Part shown: positions 1-6,661 of the stretch, one piece after another | Layout: each line of letters starts with the position of its first letter | How positions within the stretch are numbered: the first letter of the stretch is position 1 | From: an uncultured Lentisphaeria bacterium | Lineage (GTDB): Bacteria > Verrucomicrobiota > Lentisphaeria > Victivallales > Victivallaceae | Direction: 5' to 3' | Length of the DNA stretch: 8,457 bases | Assembly: GCA_903821255.1 (NCBI GenBank) | Contig: CAIJKT010000954.1 | Span: forward strand, 1 to 8,457 | Made by a program: the position numbers and the translations under genes | Notes under the pieces: generated by a model | The model's database searches: none | The model's input: only the letters and a program-made list of their open reading frames with translations | Told to the model about the DNA's origin: nothing

Positions 1-2
1 CA

Positions 3-341
3 ACAACACAAACAACTGCTACGACAACGTGGACTGGCAATGAAGCGATTTCTGGAGTGGGTTCGTATAATCAATGTAGTAGTTATGTAAATGACTATGA
101 TTGTGATTCAGCTTTTGATGGAACAACTCTTACATATTGGAAAGCTGCTAATAAAGTAACAGAACGGTCTCCTGAATGGATTGGATTTTATTGGACAACT
201 CCTAAAATTATTAAATGGTACAAAGTATTTTTTGGTAATACAGGAACCCCATCAACTTGGAGTTTTGTTGCTTCAAATAATGGAATAACTTGGATTACAT
301 TAGATTATCAATATCAAAATACTGATACTGGATGGGCTACG
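3..341 (+). CDS. 5'-truncated Thr-rich linker plus incomplete discoidin (F5/8 type C)-like domain, in frame with the next gene
   Basis: The frame is open from base 3 with no stop to 1700, so this coding segment begins outside the window. It starts with a Thr-rich stretch (TTQTTATTTWTG), then shows landmarks of a carbohydrate-binding discoidin domain: a SAFDGTTLTYW block (the A-DG-T-W core), WIGFYW followed by IIKWYKVFFG (beta strands) and SFVASNNGITWITL (the S-DG-TW strand). The last strands, normally ending near a Y-R-Y-Y-R/L motif, are missing: the domain stops at DTGW and runs straight into the zinc-ribbon start. Base composition is far more AT-rich than the rest (about 32% GC over 61-340, hand count), with A/T-ending codons. 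A GTG at 57 could be a start but would cut the domain edge and lacks a clear ribosome binding site. I read this as the tail of another gene, from a different genomic source or a different locus, joined at about 330-345. A genuine fusion cannot be excluded. Confidence 0.5.
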
Positions 342-1700
342 ATGGGTATAAGATTCCGTTGCAAGAACTGCAACCAGAAATATGAACTGGAAGACCAATG
401 GGCTGGACAGGTTTCAGAGTGTCTGCGCTGCGGAGCCGCAATGCAGGTGCCCAGAGAATCGCAGATTCCGCCGGAAAAGACCGCTGCTCCAAAATCCAAG
501 ACGATTAGAAGGGCCATGCCTGTCCAGGGAATCAACGTGCTGGATAAAATTCAAAAAGTCCAGATCGTTTCCGCCACGACAAAGAGCGGTGCGGAAGACG
601 ACATTATCTTCCGTTGCAAAATATGCCAGCAGAAGTATCGTCTGCCGCGCGACCTTGCCGGCCAGGTAGCGGAATGTGCAAAATGCAAAAGAAACATGGT
701 TGTGCCTGTCAAGTCGGACGACCGGGCCAAGGATACTGAGAAACCTGACGATGACATCGTTTTCTGGTGTAAAGCCTGCGGCGTTAAATATCGGCTGGAC
801 AAAGAACTTGTCGGACAGCGTGTTGAATGCACCAGATGCAAAAGTACCTTCCCGGTTCCGAAAGAGTCGGAAACCGGGCCTCCGAAGAATCTGGTCGGAC
901 AGAAACCGGAGAATAACAAGCAGGCAGTTACGGCCCCGGCAGCATCCGCCAATAATAAAATTATATCAACAGCGCCGGTCAATAACAGTACGGCCATTCC
1001 TGAACTTCCGAAAGAAACGCCGGAAAGCCGTCTTGACCGGATACCGGAGAAAACTGCACCGCCTGTTCCTGAAAAAGAAAAAACTGCAGCTGCGGCAAAC
1101 ATTGCTGAAAACAAGGGAGAAAAGAAATCAGATTCCGGTAATGTCCTCCATATTGACCCGGAAATGGAGAAAACGCATACTACCATCGAAATGACCAAAA
1201 CGGTGACCCTGATGGTAAAATATATTATAAAGCTGCCGCGGAATAATATTCTTTTTTCATGGGGTTCGGTTGTAATTGACTGGCTTGCGCAGTTCGGCAT
1301 CTTCCGCTGGATTCCCAAACGGATATTCGCTTATATTTTCATACTGGCCGCATTGACAGGGATGCTTTATCTTACAAGTGGATTTTTCAGAACGCAAGAC
1401 GATCCTCCGACATACCAGCTTCATACCATATGCGCCCAATGCGGCAATCGGGAAATCAGAAATATTATAGATCCGGATGACGCGGTATGTTCCAAATGCA
1501 AAAGCAAAATCGGTTATGCCTGGCAATGCGAAGAATGCGGTAAATATTTCCCGAAATTAAATACGGAAAAAACAATAATCAATGATCCCCAATTAAGCAG
1601 ACATGAGAAAATAGGGCTGATTAAACCGACGGTGTGTCCGCACTGCCGGTCGTCCAAAGTGCATTATGTCACAAGCGATGATGCCACTTTCGGATATTAA
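342..1700 (+). CDS. Multi-zinc-ribbon (MJ0042-like) single-span membrane protein
   Basis: This is a 452-residue protein counted from the ATG at 342. Three near-identical ribbons occupy residues 3-38, 88-123 and 139-173. Each has CX2C-X16-CX2C spacing (C7/C10/C27/C30, C92/C95/C112/C115, C143/C146/C163/C166) and a shared F-x-C-K-x-C-x-x-K-Y core, as in the MJ0042 zinc-finger type. A Pro/Lys/Glu/Ala-rich disordered linker follows (about 174-290), then an amphipathic or re-entrant stretch, one hydrophobic segment (about 328-349) and a C-terminal domain with four more CX2C pairs (C364/C367, C383/C386, C396/C399, C432/C435), probably two further ribbons. There is no signal peptide, so the three N-terminal ribbons are likely cytoplasmic and the C-terminal part on the far side, but topology is uncertain. 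The function is unknown; zinc binding and protein or nucleic-acid interaction are inferred. ATG 342 is preferred because the first ribbon starts immediately after it, although the frame is open upstream into a foreign-looking discoidin segment. Confidence 0.75.
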   Translation: MGIRFRCKNCNQKYELEDQWAGQVSECLRCGAAMQVPRESQIPPEKTAAPKSKTIRRAMPVQGINVLDKIQKVQIVSATTKSGAEDDIIFRCKICQQKYRLPRDLAGQVAECAKCKRNMVVPVKSDDRAKDTEKPDDDIVFWCKACGVKYRLDKELVGQRVECTRCKSTFPVPKESETGPPKNLVGQKPENNKQAVTAPAASANNKIISTAPVNNSTAIPELPKETPESRLDRIPEKTAPPVPEKEKTAAAANIAENKGEKKSDSGNVLHIDPEMEKTHTTIEMTKTVTLMVKYIIKLPRNNILFSWGSVVIDWLAQFGIFRWIPKRIFAYIFILAALTGMLYLTSGFFRTQDDPPTYQLHTICAQCGNREIRNIIDPDDAVCSKCKSKIGYAWQCEECGKYFPKLNTEKTIINDPQLSRHEKIGLIKPTVCPHCRSSKVHYVTSDDATFGY

Positions 1701-2797
1701 TAACTAATCTTCTCCAGTTCAGCTATGACCGTCTGCGGCGTAATGGCAGTCATGCATACAGGATTTCCCCTCGGGCATTCGCGTTTAAAGCACGGCGCGC
1801 ACGGCTGCTTCTGGCAGACAATCCTCCAGCTTGCGGAAATCGGAGAAGTGGCGGAGTGATCAGTCGGGCCGAAAATCGCTACACCGGGACAGCCCAGCGC
1901 CGCCGCCAAATGCATGATGCCGCTGTCATTGGCCACACATGCCGCAGCATGTTTCAGCAAATGCATAAGTTCCGGCATATTGGTCCTCCCGGCCAGATTG
2001 AATGCCTTGTCAGGATACAGCCCCTCGACCGCCTCCTGGCAGATATCCCTCTCTTTCGCGGAACCCAGCACTGCGACAATCCCGCCCTGCCCGATCCACC
2101 ATTCAGCCACAGTCTTGAAACTGGCGGAATCCCAGCGCTTGGAACTGCCGTATGCAGCGCCGGCCGCCAGCGCCAGCAGGCGGGGATGCCGGCAAAGCGA
2201 CGACAGTTCCGGACGCAGCGTTTCAAACTCCGGAGCAATATTGAATTCCGGCAGTTCGCCGTTCCAGTCCGGCGCGCCGAGTGCTCTGACCATGGACAAA
2301 TATTTATTTGCATGATGCAGTTCATTCAGCACATGATCTTTCCTTCCGGGAAATTTAAAGCTTCTTTTCAGCAGGACTCCGCGGCAGCGGGCGGCGGCAC
2401 CATACAGTTGTTTAATTCCGGCAAGCCGGAAGTGTATGGCATCGCGCAATGAATTATTAAACAGTATTCCTGCCCCCGCTTGAAGTTTTTTGACATTTTT
2501 AATCTCCTCCGATGTCCACGCCCGGTGCGCCTGCTCCAGCGGAAAAACAACATCAACCAGCGGCATGGCGTTAAACAATTCGGTCAGCGCGGCCGGACAG
2601 ATTACAAAAATACCACAGCCTTCAGGCATAATTTTTTTCAACTGCATCAATGCGGGCAGTGTCATTACCGCATCGCCCAGCCAGTTGGGAACACGCACCG
2701 CAATACCGTCTTTCAGGCAACGCACATCAAGCGGCGTCACCGGAAATAGCGGAGCCGCCGCCAAGTCCGGCCTGACTATTTTTACTTCTTTGCTCAT
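1697..2797 (-). CDS. waaF: Lipopolysaccharide heptosyltransferase II-like glycosyltransferase (GT9)
   Basis: This 366-residue protein (from ATG 2797) matches the ADP-heptose:LPS heptosyltransferase family, GT-B fold, which adds L-glycero-D-manno-heptose to the LPS inner core at the cytoplasmic face of the inner membrane. The N-terminal acceptor domain opens with RVPNWLGDAVMTLPAL (residues 35-50), the hallmark R-x-P-N-W-x-G-D motif. The C-terminal nucleotide-sugar domain has AAGAAYGSSKRW, NLAGRT, NDSGIMHLAAALG (290-302) and FGPTD (309-313), all typical of WaaF. A five-cysteine tail (C328, C333, C336, C341, C348; CAPCFKRECP) is common in this subfamily. Length is normal. The residues before about 30 are an extra N-terminal tail. 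An in-frame GTG at 2806 would add three residues, and neither start has a clear Shine-Dalgarno. The gene is divergent from the GntR operon and convergent with the zinc-ribbon gene, so it is probably monocistronic here. Distinguishing WaaF from WaaC or another GT9 member needs a phylogeny. Confidence 0.88.
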   Translation of the reverse strand: MSKEVKIVRPDLAAAPLFPVTPLDVRCLKDGIAVRVPNWLGDAVMTLPALMQLKKIMPEGCGIFVICPAALTELFNAMPLVDVVFPLEQAHRAWTSEEIKNVKKLQAGAGILFNNSLRDAIHFRLAGIKQLYGAAARCRGVLLKRSFKFPGRKDHVLNELHHANKYLSMVRALGAPDWNGELPEFNIAPEFETLRPELSSLCRHPRLLALAAGAAYGSSKRWDSASFKTVAEWWIGQGGIVAVLGSAKERDICQEAVEGLYPDKAFNLAGRTNMPELMHLLKHAAACVANDSGIMHLAAALGCPGVAIFGPTDHSATSPISASWRIVCQKQPCAPCFKRECPRGNPVCMTAITPQTVIAELEKISY

Positions 2798-2842
2798 CGC
2801 AATCACAAGTCACTTTGTTAGTTTTAGATTTTCAACTCGCAT

Positions 2843-2871
2843 AAAGTACACTTTTCAGCATAATGATGCAA
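2843..2871 (-). promoter_or_regulatory. Putative sigma-70-type promoter of the heptosyltransferase gene
   Basis: Read on the minus strand, TTGCAT (2871-2866) is followed after 17 nt by TACTTT (2848-2843). The -35 box is good and the -10 box weak (three of six matches to TATAAT). Transcription would start near 2836, giving a leader of about 40 nt before ATG 2797. This is a motif match only. The whole divergent gap 2798-2962 is AT-rich and holds no gene I can support. Confidence 0.3.
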
Positions 2872-2930
2872 TCGCCACTAGCCATGAAAACAGAGAAAGA
2901 AACTCAAAAATGATTCTTCACTTCCCGATT

Positions 2931-2960
2931 TTTCAATTTTAATTTGCGTTTTGTTAAACT
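2931..2960 (+). promoter_or_regulatory. Putative promoter of the GntR-sialidase-kinase-aldolase operon
   Basis: A TTTCAA box (2931-2936) lies 18 nt before TAAACT (2955-2960), a four-of-six match to TATAAT, in an AT-rich tract just upstream of the regulator. Transcription would start near 2966, inside the GTTAAAC repeat pair. If this is right, translation would begin at ATG 3005 rather than at 2963. The evidence is weak because the tract is AT-rich and many such boxes occur by chance. Confidence 0.22.
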
Positions 2961-2984
2961 ATATGCTTAATTATGTTAAACAAA
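2950..2984. promoter_or_regulatory. Candidate operator: imperfect 35-bp palindrome with paired GTTAAAC
   Basis: TTTGTTAAAC (2950-2959) and GTTAAACAAA (2975-2984) form inverted arms matching at 9 of 10 positions around a centre at 2967. The same bases also give a direct repeat of GTTAAAC at 2953-2959 and 2975-2981, 22 bp apart or about two helical turns. The site overlaps the first possible start codons of the GntR gene and a possible -10 box, the usual place for autoregulation by a dimeric winged-helix repressor. A third GTTAAAC occurs inside the heptosyltransferase gene (2570-2576), so chance is a real alternative. Confidence 0.35.
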
Positions 2985-3628
2985 TAAAGGATGTTCATAA
3001 TAACATGCTATTGAAAACAGTAAAGCAATATATCACTACGCTTAATGTCGGCGACAGACTGCCCAATGAATTGGAACTGGCGGCCAAATTCAAAGTTTCG
3101 CGTGGAACCATCCGCGAAATAATCAACCATCTTACGCTGCTTGGTGTGCTGGAGCGCAGCACCAAGCGCGGAACCTTTGTCAAGGCTCCAAGCGCCGGCG
3201 ATATCGGCGAAACCTTGAGTTTACAATTGCAGATTGCCGGAGTCGGGTTTGAGGAACTGAAGGAAACGCGGCTCTTTCTCGAACTGGCGCAAGTTCCGCT
3301 TTTAATAAAACTGGCCACTCCGGTTCTGATTGACCGGCTGAATTCATTGATAGACCTGATGGAGCTGTCTCTCGATAATCCGGACAAGGCCGATACAATG
3401 GATTTGGAGTTCCACTTGACCCTGATGGAGATTACCGGAAACCGGGTTTTAAAGGTCTTCTCTCAGGTGATCACGATGATGTTCTACCGTAAATACCGCA
3501 ACCGATTTCTAAACGCCGCCGCAATCAAAAAATCAGTTGATGATCACCGCGCAATGATGAAATACCTGCAAAACGGGGATTGCGAGAATTTGAAGATTCT
3601 AATTATTAATCATATCCAGCCTTTATAA
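2963..3628 (+). CDS. GntR-family transcriptional regulator, FadR/FCD subfamily
   Basis: This is a 221-residue regulator (from ATG 2963). Residues about 15-73 form the GntR winged helix-turn-helix: VGDRLPNELELAAKF, then SRGTIREIINHL as the recognition helix, and the wing ERSTKRGTFV. Residues about 80-221 form the all-helical FCD effector domain. The four expected metal-ligand residues are all visible: D147 and H151 in DLEFHLTL, H195 in DDHRAMM and H217 in the last helix (NHIQPL). FCD proteins usually sense carboxylic acids or sugar acids bound near this metal, which fits an operon ending in a keto-acid aldolase. It is the first gene of the operon, 15 nt before the sialidase-like gene, so it is likely autoregulated and controls the downstream genes. 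The start is ambiguous: TTG 2951, ATG 2963 and ATG 3005 are in frame. ATG 3005 has an AAAGGA about 13 nt upstream (long spacing) but shortens helix 1. Confidence 0.9.
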   Translation: MLNYVKQIKDVHNNMLLKTVKQYITTLNVGDRLPNELELAAKFKVSRGTIREIINHLTLLGVLERSTKRGTFVKAPSAGDIGETLSLQLQIAGVGFEELKETRLFLELAQVPLLIKLATPVLIDRLNSLIDLMELSLDNPDKADTMDLEFHLTLMEITGNRVLKVFSQVITMMFYRKYRNRFLNAAAIKKSVDDHRAMMKYLQNGDCENLKILIINHIQPL

Positions 3629-3633
3629 AATAT

Positions 3634-3637
3634 GGAG
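3634..3637 (+). promoter_or_regulatory. Ribosome binding site GGAG selecting ATG 3644
   Basis: GGAG lies six nt before ATG 3644. The alternative in-frame ATG at 3632 overlaps this site and has no ribosome binding sequence of its own, so 3644 is the likely start of the sialidase-like gene. Confidence 0.6.
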
Positions 3638-3643
3638 AATATC

Positions 3644-4849
3644 ATGGCCAGAACTTTTGATCCGGAATTGTACGACCGTTATCTGGAAGCAAGCTTGAAA
3701 TATACCTTGATTCCACCGCCAATCAATCCGGAAGTTCCGCTTCGTTATTACCCGGACGTCGACGACTACACAATGAGTTGCGGCATGGCTCGAACACTTA
3801 ATGGAAGAATCTGGCTGGCATGGTTCGGCAACGAGGACGGCGATGGAGCCGTGATGTTAATGGCGCATAGCGACGATGACGGCAGAAGTTTTTCCAATCC
3901 TGACTTTATCATCGATCCCGGCTTCATCCCGGGCGGCGTACATATTTCGGCCCTGGTCGGCAATCTGTGGACAGCGCCGGACGGCAGATTATTCCTGTTT
4001 GTCATGCAAAGCCTCGGTTTCAACGACGGGCGGGGCGGCGTCTGGCAATCGATCTGTGAAAATCCGGACGACAACAAACCAACCTGGTCCACTCCAGCGA
4101 GACTATGGCACGGCGCGGCATTGAACAAACCGACTGTACTTGCAAACGGCACCTGGCTTCTGCCGGTTGCACTCTGGCATCGTTTTCTGATTACTGTGGA
4201 GCAGGACCATCACTCTTTCTGGGGACAAAGTAAACTATTTCATGAACTCGATGAACGGCGCGGCAGCAATATCCTCGTTTCAACCGATAGCGGCAGAAAC
4301 TGGCAACTGCGCGGCCATGTCAGCAATTTGTTTGACAGCACGTTCGATGAGCCGATGATACTTGAGCGCAAAGACAAGAGTCTGCTGATGTATATGCGCG
4401 ACTGTCACGGAATGACGCAAAGCGAATCGTTCGACGAGGGAAACACATGGAGTGTTCCAGTAAAAACTCCGTTCCGCAGCGCCAGCGCACGATTTTTCTT
4501 TACTAAGTTAGTTTCAGGGAACGCACTGCTGGTAAAGTATTCCAATCCCGCGGACACGGAACGGCGTTCACACTTAACAGCATACATTTCAAAAAATGAC
4601 GGCGCAACATGGCAGGGCGGACTGTTACTCGATGAACGGTGTGACATCAGTTACCCGGATGGATTTCAGGCCCCGGACGGACGCATTTTTGTACAGTATG
4701 ACCGGAAACGCGAATCGGGTGAAATACTGCTCTCGGTATTTAACGAAGAAGATGCTCTTGCCGGGAAAAATGTTTCAGGTAAAGTTATGCTGAAGCATCC
4801 GGCAGTCCAGTCCTGTTCCGCCCGGCGGGAGAGTTTAAATGCGCAGTGA
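3644..4849 (+). CDS. Sialidase-like BNR/Asp-box six-bladed propeller protein, probably cytoplasmic
   Basis: This 401-residue protein resembles the sialidase superfamily (BNR_2 type). Four Asp-boxes of the S-x-D-x-G-x-x-W/F type are visible: SDDDGRSF (76-83), STDSGRNW (213-220), SFDEGNTW (262-269) and SKNDGATW (316-323), one per propeller blade. Other family-like blocks are GRIWLAWFG, LNKPTVLANGTWLLPVALW, MYMRDCHG, ARFFFTKL, ERRSHL and YPDGFQAPDGRIFVQYD. The Arg residues in MYMRD, ARFFF and ERRSHL are candidates for the carboxylate-binding Arg cluster, but I cannot assign the triad or the Tyr/Glu nucleophile pair with certainty. No signal peptide or lipobox is present, unlike secreted sialidases, so it probably acts on an imported oligosaccharide. 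It ends inside the start of the kinase gene (11-nt overlap). Released sialic acid is one possibility, another acidic sugar is equally open, and a non-hydrolytic role cannot be excluded. Confidence 0.82.
   Translation: MARTFDPELYDRYLEASLKYTLIPPPINPEVPLRYYPDVDDYTMSCGMARTLNGRIWLAWFGNEDGDGAVMLMAHSDDDGRSFSNPDFIIDPGFIPGGVHISALVGNLWTAPDGRLFLFVMQSLGFNDGRGGVWQSICENPDDNKPTWSTPARLWHGAALNKPTVLANGTWLLPVALWHRFLITVEQDHHSFWGQSKLFHELDERRGSNILVSTDSGRNWQLRGHVSNLFDSTFDEPMILERKDKSLLMYMRDCHGMTQSESFDEGNTWSVPVKTPFRSASARFFFTKLVSGNALLVKYSNPADTERRSHLTAYISKNDGATWQGGLLLDERCDISYPDGFQAPDGRIFVQYDRKRESGEILLSVFNEEDALAGKNVSGKVMLKHPAVQSCSARRESLNAQ
4827..4831 (+). promoter_or_regulatory. Ribosome binding site GGGAG for the APH-type kinase
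   Basis: GGGAG sits seven nt before ATG 4839, inside the 3' end of the sialidase-like gene. It supports the start of the kinase within the upstream coding sequence. Confidence 0.65.
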
Positions 4850-5909
4850 TATTTTTTACTGGAAATGTGATCAGCTGCTTAGTGTGGAATCAAAAAAAGA
4901 GTTGTATTTTGCCGATAAATATTCAAATGATTCAATCGCAGTTGCCAAGTCTGTCGTCCGCGATTTTTTAGGCAAGGAACCGGTTGAATTTAACCATTTG
5001 AAGGTGGATGGCAACCATTTCGCCTATTACTTCAGTGACAGCAGAGTGAAATTCTTTCTGCGCACCGACGATGGCTTGTCGGACGACTGCTACATGCTCG
5101 CCGAAAGCGCAATCATGGAGGAACTTTCCAAGTCAAAAATGCCGGTTCCAAAGGTCTTTGCCACCAGCGTGGATTTGAAAAAGTTTCCGGTGCGCTATCA
5201 GATCATGGAGTTCTTAGAGACTCCGTCATTGAATGCGTTTTATCAGCAAAATACGCTGAACTGTCCAGACATTGCCCGGGAATTCGGGGTGTTTCTGTCC
5301 AGACTGCACCAGCATAAATACCCGAAATTCGGTTTTATTGATATTAATATTTTATCCGAAGAAAAACAAATCTGCGGAATTGATCCAACATGGGCAGCCT
5401 ACTTTAATAAATGTTTGCCCAAACATCTTGGCTATTTGCAGGATAAACAGATTTTAAGCGCCGGAAAAATCAGGCAAATTGAGCAGATTTTTGAATGCCG
5501 CCAGGAGTGGCTAAATTTAGACGCCGGTTCATTGCTGCACCGCGATTTTGCCTACTGGAATATCCTCGGCACGCAGGACAGGATCAGCGCGGTAATCGAC
5601 TGGGACGATGCGGTAATCGGCGACCCCGCGGATGATCTCGGCATTGTCAACTGCTTCAATGCTCCAGAGTTCATGAGAATTATGCTTGAATCATATTCAT
5701 CATCCACTCCGGTTGATGAAAATTTCACTCATCGCATCTGGTTATATACCTTGCGCAATATGCTGTGGAAAACCATGATCCGTCACTACATGGGATACTT
5801 TGACCGTGATAAAAAATTCTTTCTCAATAAAAATGAGTTGAATTTATCGTTAAAAGAATATAGCTTAGAGAAAATAAACCAATCCATCAAAAATCTGAGT
5901 GCATTATGA
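4839..5909 (+). CDS. APH/choline kinase-fold small-molecule phosphotransferase
   Basis: This 356-residue protein belongs to the aminoglycoside phosphotransferase/kinase-like fold. The catalytic loop is HRDFAYWN (H234, catalytic D236, N241), followed by the metal-binding segment VIDWDDAVIGDP (D254, the DFG equivalent; D262) and PADDLG (D265/D266), the conserved order of this superfamily. The N-terminal lobe has the expected strand pattern, including VKFFLRTDD (a candidate ATP-binding Lys) and YQIMEFLETPSLNAF as the hinge. Members phosphorylate antibiotics, choline, homoserine, methylthioribose, fructosamine or N-acetylhexosamine (NahK type, similar length). In this operon, between a sialidase-like enzyme and a keto-acid aldolase, a sugar or sugar-acid kinase is more plausible than antibiotic resistance. 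The start overlaps the upstream gene by 11 nt and the stop overlaps the aldolase start by 4 nt (ATGA), indicating translational coupling. The substrate cannot be read from the sequence. Confidence 0.85.
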   Translation: MRSDIFYWKCDQLLSVESKKELYFADKYSNDSIAVAKSVVRDFLGKEPVEFNHLKVDGNHFAYYFSDSRVKFFLRTDDGLSDDCYMLAESAIMEELSKSKMPVPKVFATSVDLKKFPVRYQIMEFLETPSLNAFYQQNTLNCPDIAREFGVFLSRLHQHKYPKFGFIDINILSEEKQICGIDPTWAAYFNKCLPKHLGYLQDKQILSAGKIRQIEQIFECRQEWLNLDAGSLLHRDFAYWNILGTQDRISAVIDWDDAVIGDPADDLGIVNCFNAPEFMRIMLESYSSSTPVDENFTHRIWLYTLRNMLWKTMIRHYMGYFDRDKKFFLNKNELNLSLKEYSLEKINQSIKNLSAL

Positions 5910-6661
5910 ACTTCATCAAAGACAAAGTAGAAAATCAAGTTACGCGCGGACTGTTTATTACTTCCGGCACTGAATTCGCAGTTGAATTGGCCGCCCATGC
6001 CGGATTTGACTATCTGATATTGGATATGGAGCATGGACTGGGTGACGAGGGTGCTGTTCTGCGGATGATCCGGTCTCTGAACGGGTTTGAAACGGCGCCG
6101 ATTGTCAGAATTCCGTATCTGCGGATAGAATACATCAAAAAGGTGCTGGATTTTGGCGCGGCAGGCATCATGTGTCCAATGGTGGAAACGGCGGCGGATG
6201 CACAGAACCTGGTCGATTTCATGAGGTATCCGCCAGAGGGAAAGCGCGGCTTGACCGGCAGTTCGCTCGCTTCCGGTTACGGAACGGATTTTAAAGATTA
6301 TTTTGCCCGCGCCAACGCCAATTTACTCTGCGTGGCGCAAATTGAAAATGCGAACGGAGTGGAAAATGTCGATGCGATTGCGGCAGTTGAGGGAGTGGAT
6401 GTTCTCTTCATCGGACACTCGGATCTTTCGCTCAATTTAGGTTGTTTAAATAACTTCGATGATAAAAAAATGATCGAGCCCGAACTTGCAGTGCTGGCAG
6501 CCGCCCGAAAACACGGAAAAATCGCCGGAATGATGCTTAAAAGCGGCATGAGCGCGCAAGTCTGCATCGGCCGCGGATTCACCTCGCTGGTGCTGGGAAC
6601 CGACATTGGCTGTCTGCGCTCCGCCTACAGCAAATTATTAAATGAAACCGCGCCAGAATAA
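5906..6661 (+). CDS. HpcH/HpaI-family class II 2-keto-3-deoxy acid aldolase
   Basis: This 251-residue TIM-barrel aldolase has the family's usual length. The active site is recognisable in order: D40-M-E42-H43 (catalytic-base His in the DxEH motif), R68 in VRIP, the DFGAAGIMCPMVE block (82-94), PPEGKRG (109-115), and metal ligands E147 (AQIEN) and D173 (FIGHSDLS). These enzymes use Mn2+/Mg2+/Co2+ to cleave or form 2-keto-3-deoxy or 2-keto-4-hydroxy acids, giving pyruvate or a related keto acid and an aldehyde. Relatives include 4-hydroxy-2-oxoheptanedioate, 2-dehydro-3-deoxyglucarate and 2-keto-3-deoxy-L-rhamnonate aldolases; which one this is cannot be told here. It starts in the ATGA overlapping the kinase stop, with only a weak ribosome binding site, so it depends on coupling. 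It is the last gene of the operon, 52 nt before the convergent glycosidase stop, with no clear intrinsic terminator between them. Confidence 0.9.
   Translation: MNFIKDKVENQVTRGLFITSGTEFAVELAAHAGFDYLILDMEHGLGDEGAVLRMIRSLNGFETAPIVRIPYLRIEYIKKVLDFGAAGIMCPMVETAADAQNLVDFMRYPPEGKRGLTGSSLASGYGTDFKDYFARANANLLCVAQIENANGVENVDAIAAVEGVDVLFIGHSDLSLNLGCLNNFDDKKMIEPELAVLAAARKHGKIAGMMLKSGMSAQVCIGRGFTSLVLGTDIGCLRSAYSKLLNETAPE

Noticed and set aside
57..59. GTG at 57 as the start of a fusion protein
   Set aside because: The frame is open further upstream to the window edge, with a Thr-rich linker continuing into the same domain, and there is no clear ribosome binding site, so 57 is probably internal.
551..1318. 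A 255-codon open frame on the minus strand opposite the zinc-ribbon gene
   Set aside because: It mirrors the repetitive Lys/Pro/Cys-rich coding sequence on the other strand, shows no recognisable domain, and the plus-strand frame has clear CX2C repeats.
1856..2452. A 198-codon open frame on the plus strand within the heptosyltransferase gene
   Set aside because: It is antisense to strongly conserved GT9 motifs and its own product is low-complexity with no family features.
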